Below are positions 15,080-16,194 of a stretch of DNA of 16,194 bases, in pieces. Under the pieces are notes generated by a model. It made no database searches and had not been told where the DNA came from. It saw nothing but the letters and a program-made list of their open reading frames with translations. Origin of the DNA: an uncultured bacterium (lineage in GTDB: Bacteria > Hydrogenedentota > Hydrogenedentia > Hydrogenedentales > SLHB01); contig CALEZK010000133.1 of the NCBI GenBank assembly GCA_937928585.1, forward strand, positions 1-16,194. The letters are read 5' to 3'. Numbering within the stretch: position 1 is the first letter of the stretch; each line of letters starts with the position of its first letter. The position numbers and the translations under genes were made by a program.

Positions 15080-16194
15080 TTATCCGGAAACCAAGCGAAG
15101 CTGCTCGATCACGCGTTCCATTCGCATGCCTCGAGAGCCTTTGACGAGTAGCACATCGTCGGGCTTCGCAATGTCGAGAATCGCGCGGGCAACGGCGGCG
15201 TGATCGGGAAGGACTTCGGCGTGTGAAACCCCTGAAACCCGAGCGGCCTCTATGATAGCAGATGCGAAGTTGCCGACGGCAAACACATGGTGGATGCCGA
15301 GGCGACCCGCAAGTTCGCCGATTTCGGCGTGTAGCCGTGCAGAATCCGGGCCGAGTTCGAGCATGTCGCCCAGTGCCGCGATGCGCGCTCCACCACTGGG
15401 ACGTTCCGCCAGGCCCTGAATCGCGGCGGCCATGCTTGCGGGGCTGGCATTGTACGAATCATCGATGATGCTCAGCGTTCCAATCTTAAGCTGCTTGAAG
15501 CGCGCGGGGTCTGCCGCGACCGCGCGAAGCGGCACCTCGAATTCGGAGATGCCGTGCTGAAGCCCGACCGCAACTGCGAGCAGGACGTTGCTCGCGTGCG
15601 CGCGGTTGGCAAGTGGAAGCCGAATCTTTCCGATCGGATCAATCGTGAGATTCAGTTCGCCGGAGTCATCGAAAGCGCATGCCAACAAGCTGATATCGCC
15701 CTTTGCGCCAAAGGTCACGTGCCTGCACTTCGCGCGTTCGGCTGCCTTCACACACCACGGGTTGTCTGTGTTGACATAAAAGATTCCCTCGGGCGGCAAG
15801 GCTTCGGCGATCTCCGCTTTGGTAGCGGCGATGTTTTCGATGGTTTTGAATCCTTCGAGATGCGCGGGCGCCACTAACGTTATGGCGCTCTCCACCGGCT
15901 TTGCAATCGCGCAAAGCTCAGCGATATTTCCCCGGTGGGCGGCGCCCATTTCGATGATCGCGGCGTCGGTTCTTTCATCGATCTGCAAAAGAGACAGCGG
16001 GCATCCGATCTCGTTGTTGAGGTTGCCTTTCGTTTTAACGACTTGCATTCGCGAGCCCAATACGGCCGCGATCATGTCTTTGGAGGTGGTCTTTCCGCAG
16101 GAACCGGTAACGGCGATAATTGGAAGGGCGTGACGCGCGCGATGCCAGGCCGCGAAGGCCTGAAGTGCGGACTGCGCATTCGAAACGATGATAC
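15080..16194 (-). CDS. murF: UDP-MurNAc-tripeptide:D-Ala-D-Ala ligase (MurF), 5'-partial
   Basis: MurF uses ATP to attach D-Ala-D-Ala to UDP-MurNAc-tripeptide, the last cytoplasmic stem addition. The frame runs to the window edge; 371 residues are visible and about 80 (most of the substrate-binding first domain) lie outside. An ATG at 16075 is internal, because the ATP-binding P-loop VTGSCGKTTSKDM (about 16115-16076) lies before it in the same frame. Further family marks: KGNLNNEIGCPLSLL, EMGAAHRGNIAELC, NTDNPW, LANRAHASNVLLAVAV, DDSYNASPASM, LGDMLELG and VLLVKGSRGMRME. The P-loop has Cys where Ser/Asn/Val-type residues are often found; this is not a catalytic position. The gene leads directly into mraY with a four-base gap, the usual dcw order. 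Confidence 0.95.
   Translation of the reverse strand, partial: IIVSNAQSALQAFAAWHRARHALPIIAVTGSCGKTTSKDMIAAVLGSRMQVVKTKGNLNNEIGCPLSLLQIDERTDAAIIEMGAAHRGNIAELCAIAKPVESAITLVAPAHLEGFKTIENIAATKAEIAEALPPEGIFYVNTDNPWCVKAAERAKCRHVTFGAKGDISLLACAFDDSGELNLTIDPIGKIRLPLANRAHASNVLLAVAVGLQHGISEFEVPLRAVAADPARFKQLKIGTLSIIDDSYNASPASMAAAIQGLAERPSGGARIAALGDMLELGPDSARLHAEIGELAGRLGIHHVFAVGNFASAIIEAARVSGVSHAEVLPDHAAVARAILDIAKPDDVLLVKGSRGMRMERVIEQLRLVSG

Overview
The window is chromosomal DNA, rich in GC (high 50s percent by eye), and almost fully coding: ten genes and no intergenic gap above 170 bases. I see no tRNA, rRNA, CRISPR array, insertion sequence or phage gene. The gene set (homodimeric-type AceE, UvrA, a murein/division cluster, an HD-GYP protein and an HGSNAT/NagX-type acyltransferase) points to a free-living Gram-negative-type bacterium. 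The unusual cluster order, the enlarged MraY and a single-base break in an essential gene suit an uncultured lineage known from metagenome assembly, perhaps near the PVC or Hydrogenedentes groups. That placement is a guess from overall feel, not a demonstrated affiliation.

Left part (1-4115, + strand): the pyruvate dehydrogenase complex as one operon, with E1 (aceE, 5' end outside the window), E2 (one lipoyl domain) and E3 (lpd). A perfect 10-bp hairpin sits just before the E3 ribosome binding site, and a long 22-pair hairpin follows E3. The 3' arm of that second hairpin is also the last codons of uvrA, which converges on lpd from the other strand.

Middle (4141-7728): uvrA (- strand) and a 5-formyltetrahydrofolate cyclo-ligase (+ strand) diverge from a 165-base spacer. 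The spacer holds a GGAAC/GTTCC palindrome and a TACAAT box placed exactly where a leaderless start of the cyclo-ligase would need it.

Right part (7730-16194, all - strand, so it reads right to left): murF (5' end outside), mraY, murD, ftsW, murG in the classical dcw order, tightly packed with ATGA overlaps. In place of the usual murC/murB comes an HD-GYP protein translationally coupled to murG, then a membrane acyltransferase of the HGSNAT/NagX kind. MurF, MurD, MraY and MurG are successive steps from UDP-MurNAc-peptide to lipid II, and FtsW polymerises lipid II at the septum. The HD-GYP protein and the acyltransferase could add second-messenger control and sugar acetylation, but this is inference.

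Most notable observations: MraY carries about 130 extra residues in its TM4-TM5 periplasmic loop; ftsW is split by what looks like one missing G; and the HD-GYP gene is locked to murG by an ATGA overlap.
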